A program made the translations under genes and the position numbers. A stretch of 6,592 bases of DNA from NCBI GenBank assembly GCA_023247815.1, contig JAHFFS010000088.1, forward strand, positions 1 through 6,592, given 5' to 3'. Positions 5,573 through 6,592 of this stretch are shown here, one piece after another. Each line of letters begins with the position of its first letter. The stretch's first letter is position 1. Below the pieces are notes generated by a model. That model made no database searches. It was given only the letters and a program-made list of their open reading frames with translations, and had not been told where the DNA came from. This DNA is from Candidatus Omnitrophota bacterium (GTDB lineage Bacteria > Omnitrophota > Gorgyraeia > Zapsychrales > JANLHA01).

Positions 5573-6370
5573 ATGTTGTTGAATGATATTGATCGAAAAA
5601 TCCGTCGGGCGTTTTCCAATTCGGCCATGCAGTACGAATCACTTTCATCACTGCAAAAAGAAATCGGCCGTGAGTTGGTGAAAAAAATTTCAGATTGCGA
5701 GAAGGGCGAACGAATTTTGGATATCGGTGCTGGGACCGGTCGTTTGGCCAATCGCATCAGCTTTTTTTTTCCGGACGCGCTGGTGTGCGCCATGGATTTC
5801 GCGCCTGGTATGCTTAAAGTCGCGAAGGAAAAATATGAGACATTGAAGATTTTACAGGCCCAGGCCGCGGCCTTACCATTTCAACCACGGACGTTTGATA
5901 TCGTTGTTTCAAATTTGATGTATCAGTGGATCGAAGACTTGGATAAATCATTTGAGCAGGTTTATGCCGTGCTTAAGAATCAGGGGATTTTTTGTTTTAC
6001 GATGTTTGGCCAGCAGACTTTGAAAGAACTTTTTGAAGCGTTGGAGGCAACAGCTGGGAAAACGGCTAGTAGACCACGTTTTCGGCGTTTGGCCGATGGT
6101 TTGACGGTACGTCGGAGCCTTGAGGATCGCGGCTTTCAAATTGTCGACGAGAATAGTGAGATCATCAAGACGCATTTCAATGACCTTTTTGATTTGGTGA
6201 GCTGGCTCAAAAGCACGGGCGCTAATACCGGCCGCCAATCGTTCTTTGTTGGGAAAGATCATTTGCAGCGGGCCAACGAGTATTACAAAAATCATTTTCA
6301 AGACCCCTGGGGGGTGACTGCTTCTTTTGAAGTGCTTTGGTTGAAGGGGATTAAGAATGAACAGGATTAA
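5573..6370 (+). CDS. bioC: Malonyl-ACP O-methyltransferase BioC
   Basis: A 265-residue SAM-dependent methyltransferase that methylates the free carboxyl of malonyl-ACP, so that fatty-acid enzymes can extend it to a pimeloyl chain. The N-terminal helix FSNSAMQYESLSSLQ (14-28) is typical of BioC. Motif I is ILDIGAGTGRLA (48-59), MDFAPGML (74-81) holds the acidic SAM-ribose position, and LPFQPRTFDIVVSNLMYQWI (101-120) contains the BioC hallmark SNLxxQW. FTMFGQQTLKEL (142-153) and LVSWLKSTGANT (208-219) are further BioC signatures. AGGAG (5563-5567) sits 5 nt before the ATG. A run of nine T (5762-5770) encodes three Phe in frame. It follows bioH after a 117-bp gap containing the palindromic repeat and overlaps bioD by 14 nt. 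Together with BioH it completes the E. coli-type pimelate route. Confidence 0.93.
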   Translation: MLLNDIDRKIRRAFSNSAMQYESLSSLQKEIGRELVKKISDCEKGERILDIGAGTGRLANRISFFFPDALVCAMDFAPGMLKVAKEKYETLKILQAQAAALPFQPRTFDIVVSNLMYQWIEDLDKSFEQVYAVLKNQGIFCFTMFGQQTLKELFEALEATAGKTASRPRFRRLADGLTVRRSLEDRGFQIVDENSEIIKTHFNDLFDLVSWLKSTGANTGRQSFFVGKDHLQRANEYYKNHFQDPWGVTASFEVLWLKGIKNEQD

Positions 6371-6592
6371 AGAAAAAGTGAATGGCGTAAGACGTACGAT
6401 TGCGAAAGATTCCGGCAAGCCTTTCGCCGGAACGCTTGCGTTATGGGGGACAGTCCCTAAAGGGACAGCCCCTCATAAAGGCCGCGCGTTTTTTATCTCC
6501 GGCACTGATACGGCCGTCGGTAAGACGGTCGCGGTCATGGCGCTGGGTGTTTTGCTGCAAGATCAAGGTTTGGACGTAGGGATCATGAAACC
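6357..6592 (+). CDS. bioD: Dethiobiotin synthetase, N-terminal part with an unusual extension
   Basis: The frame runs from ATG 6357 to the window edge (78 codons plus two bases), so the C-terminal part is missing. BioD closes the ureido ring of dethiobiotin from 7,8-diaminopelargonic acid, CO2 and ATP. The diagnostic stretch is RAFFISGTDTAVGKT (43-57), with the BioD P-loop GTDTxVGKT including Lys56-Thr57, and VGIMKP (74-79). E. coli BioD starts about four residues before this stretch; here about 39 extra residues precede it. They are encoded by DNA full of inverted repeats (6402-6472). Only ATG 6357 and GTG 6378 could start the frame; no ATG, GTG or TTG is in frame closer to the core. AAGGGGA (6344-6350) gives the ATG a good Shine-Dalgarno. 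It overlaps bioC by 14 nt. The identity is secure; whether the extension is retained in the protein is not. Confidence 0.88.
   Translation, partial: MNRIKEKVNGVRRTIAKDSGKPFAGTLALWGTVPKGTAPHKGRAFFISGTDTAVGKTVAVMALGVLLQDQGLDVGIMK
6402..6438. repeat. Interleaved inverted repeats inside the bioD N-terminal extension
   Basis: Three perfect inverted repeats overlap one another: GCGAAAG (6402-6408) with CTTTCGC (6421-6427), TTCCGGC (6410-6416) with GCCGGAA (6426-6432), and CAAGC (6416-6420) with GCTTG (6434-6438). Each interleaves with its neighbour, so at most one or two can pair at once in a simple RNA fold. It could be the remnant of a mobile palindromic element or an RNA switch; nothing visible decides. 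Confidence 0.6.
6446..6472. repeat. GGGACAGTCCC-type palindrome inside the bioD extension
   Basis: GGGG (6446-6449) pairs with CCCC (6469-6472), and GTCCC (6453-6457) pairs with GGGAC (6462-6466) around the loop TAAA, forming an imperfect hairpin. The first arm GGGACAGTCCC is also nearly self-palindromic. The element is translated in frame as residues about 30-39 of BioD (Trp-Gly-Thr-Val-Pro-Lys-Gly-Thr-Ala-Pro). It looks like a dispersed repeat, but only one copy is in the window. A terminator role is unlikely, because it lacks a T-run and is inside a gene. Confidence 0.6.

Noticed and set aside
5466..5793. Minus-strand frames containing CERSEAI- and LRAKRSNL-like peptides
   Set aside because: These peptides are translations of the palindromic repeat at 5464-5546, a common source of spurious gene calls.
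6446..6472. GC-rich hairpin as a transcription terminator after bioC
   Set aside because: No T-run follows, and the bioD frame passes through it with a good ribosome site upstream.
1..6592. CRISPR array, insertion sequence or phage genes
   Set aside because: No regularly spaced direct repeats, transposase or phage motifs were found; the only repeats are short palindromes.

Overview
The window looks chromosomal and bacterial, probably Gram-negative, because it holds a signal-peptide protein and an E. coli-style BioC/BioH pimelate route. Neither tRNA gene encodes its CCA end, and two palindromic repeats of the dispersed kind lie in the biotin genes. I cannot name a lineage from this. The style recalls metagenome-derived groups such as Omnitrophota/PVC or deltaproteobacterial relatives, but that is a weak guess.

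Left third (1-1058, minus strand): four genes read leftwards. They are tRNA-Ala(GGC), a small four-helix membrane protein, tRNA-Leu(CAA), and the start of a secreted protein cut by the window edge. The membrane-protein gene fills the space between the two tRNAs, and its stop codon touches the first base of tRNA-Leu. A near-consensus extended sigma70 promoter (1196-1224) probably starts this unit, with a weaker one nearer the tRNA.

Centre (1059-1352): a 294-bp divergent regulatory region. It holds the leftward tRNA promoters and, facing right, a sigma70 promoter whose -35 box lies inside one half of a BirA-type biotin operator (1264-1295). A strong Shine-Dalgarno then precedes a TTG start.

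Right part (1353-6592, plus strand): a tightly packed biotin operon, in the order cysteine desulfurase, birA (with DNA-binding domain), bioF, bioH, bioC, bioD (cut by the window edge). Neighbouring genes overlap or nearly touch, except bioH-bioC, which are separated by a palindromic repeat. BioC and BioH make the pimeloyl chain on the fatty-acid machinery, BioF and BioD carry out ring-building steps, and BirA attaches biotin to its acceptor proteins and probably represses the operon. bioA and bioB are not in the window. The leading cysteine desulfurase fits a role in repairing or loading the Fe-S clusters of biotin synthase; this is inference.

The main points of interest are the operator-promoter overlap, the desulfurase placed under BirA control, a bioD N-terminal extension that appears to be built from palindromic repeats, and the CDS wedged between two tRNA genes.
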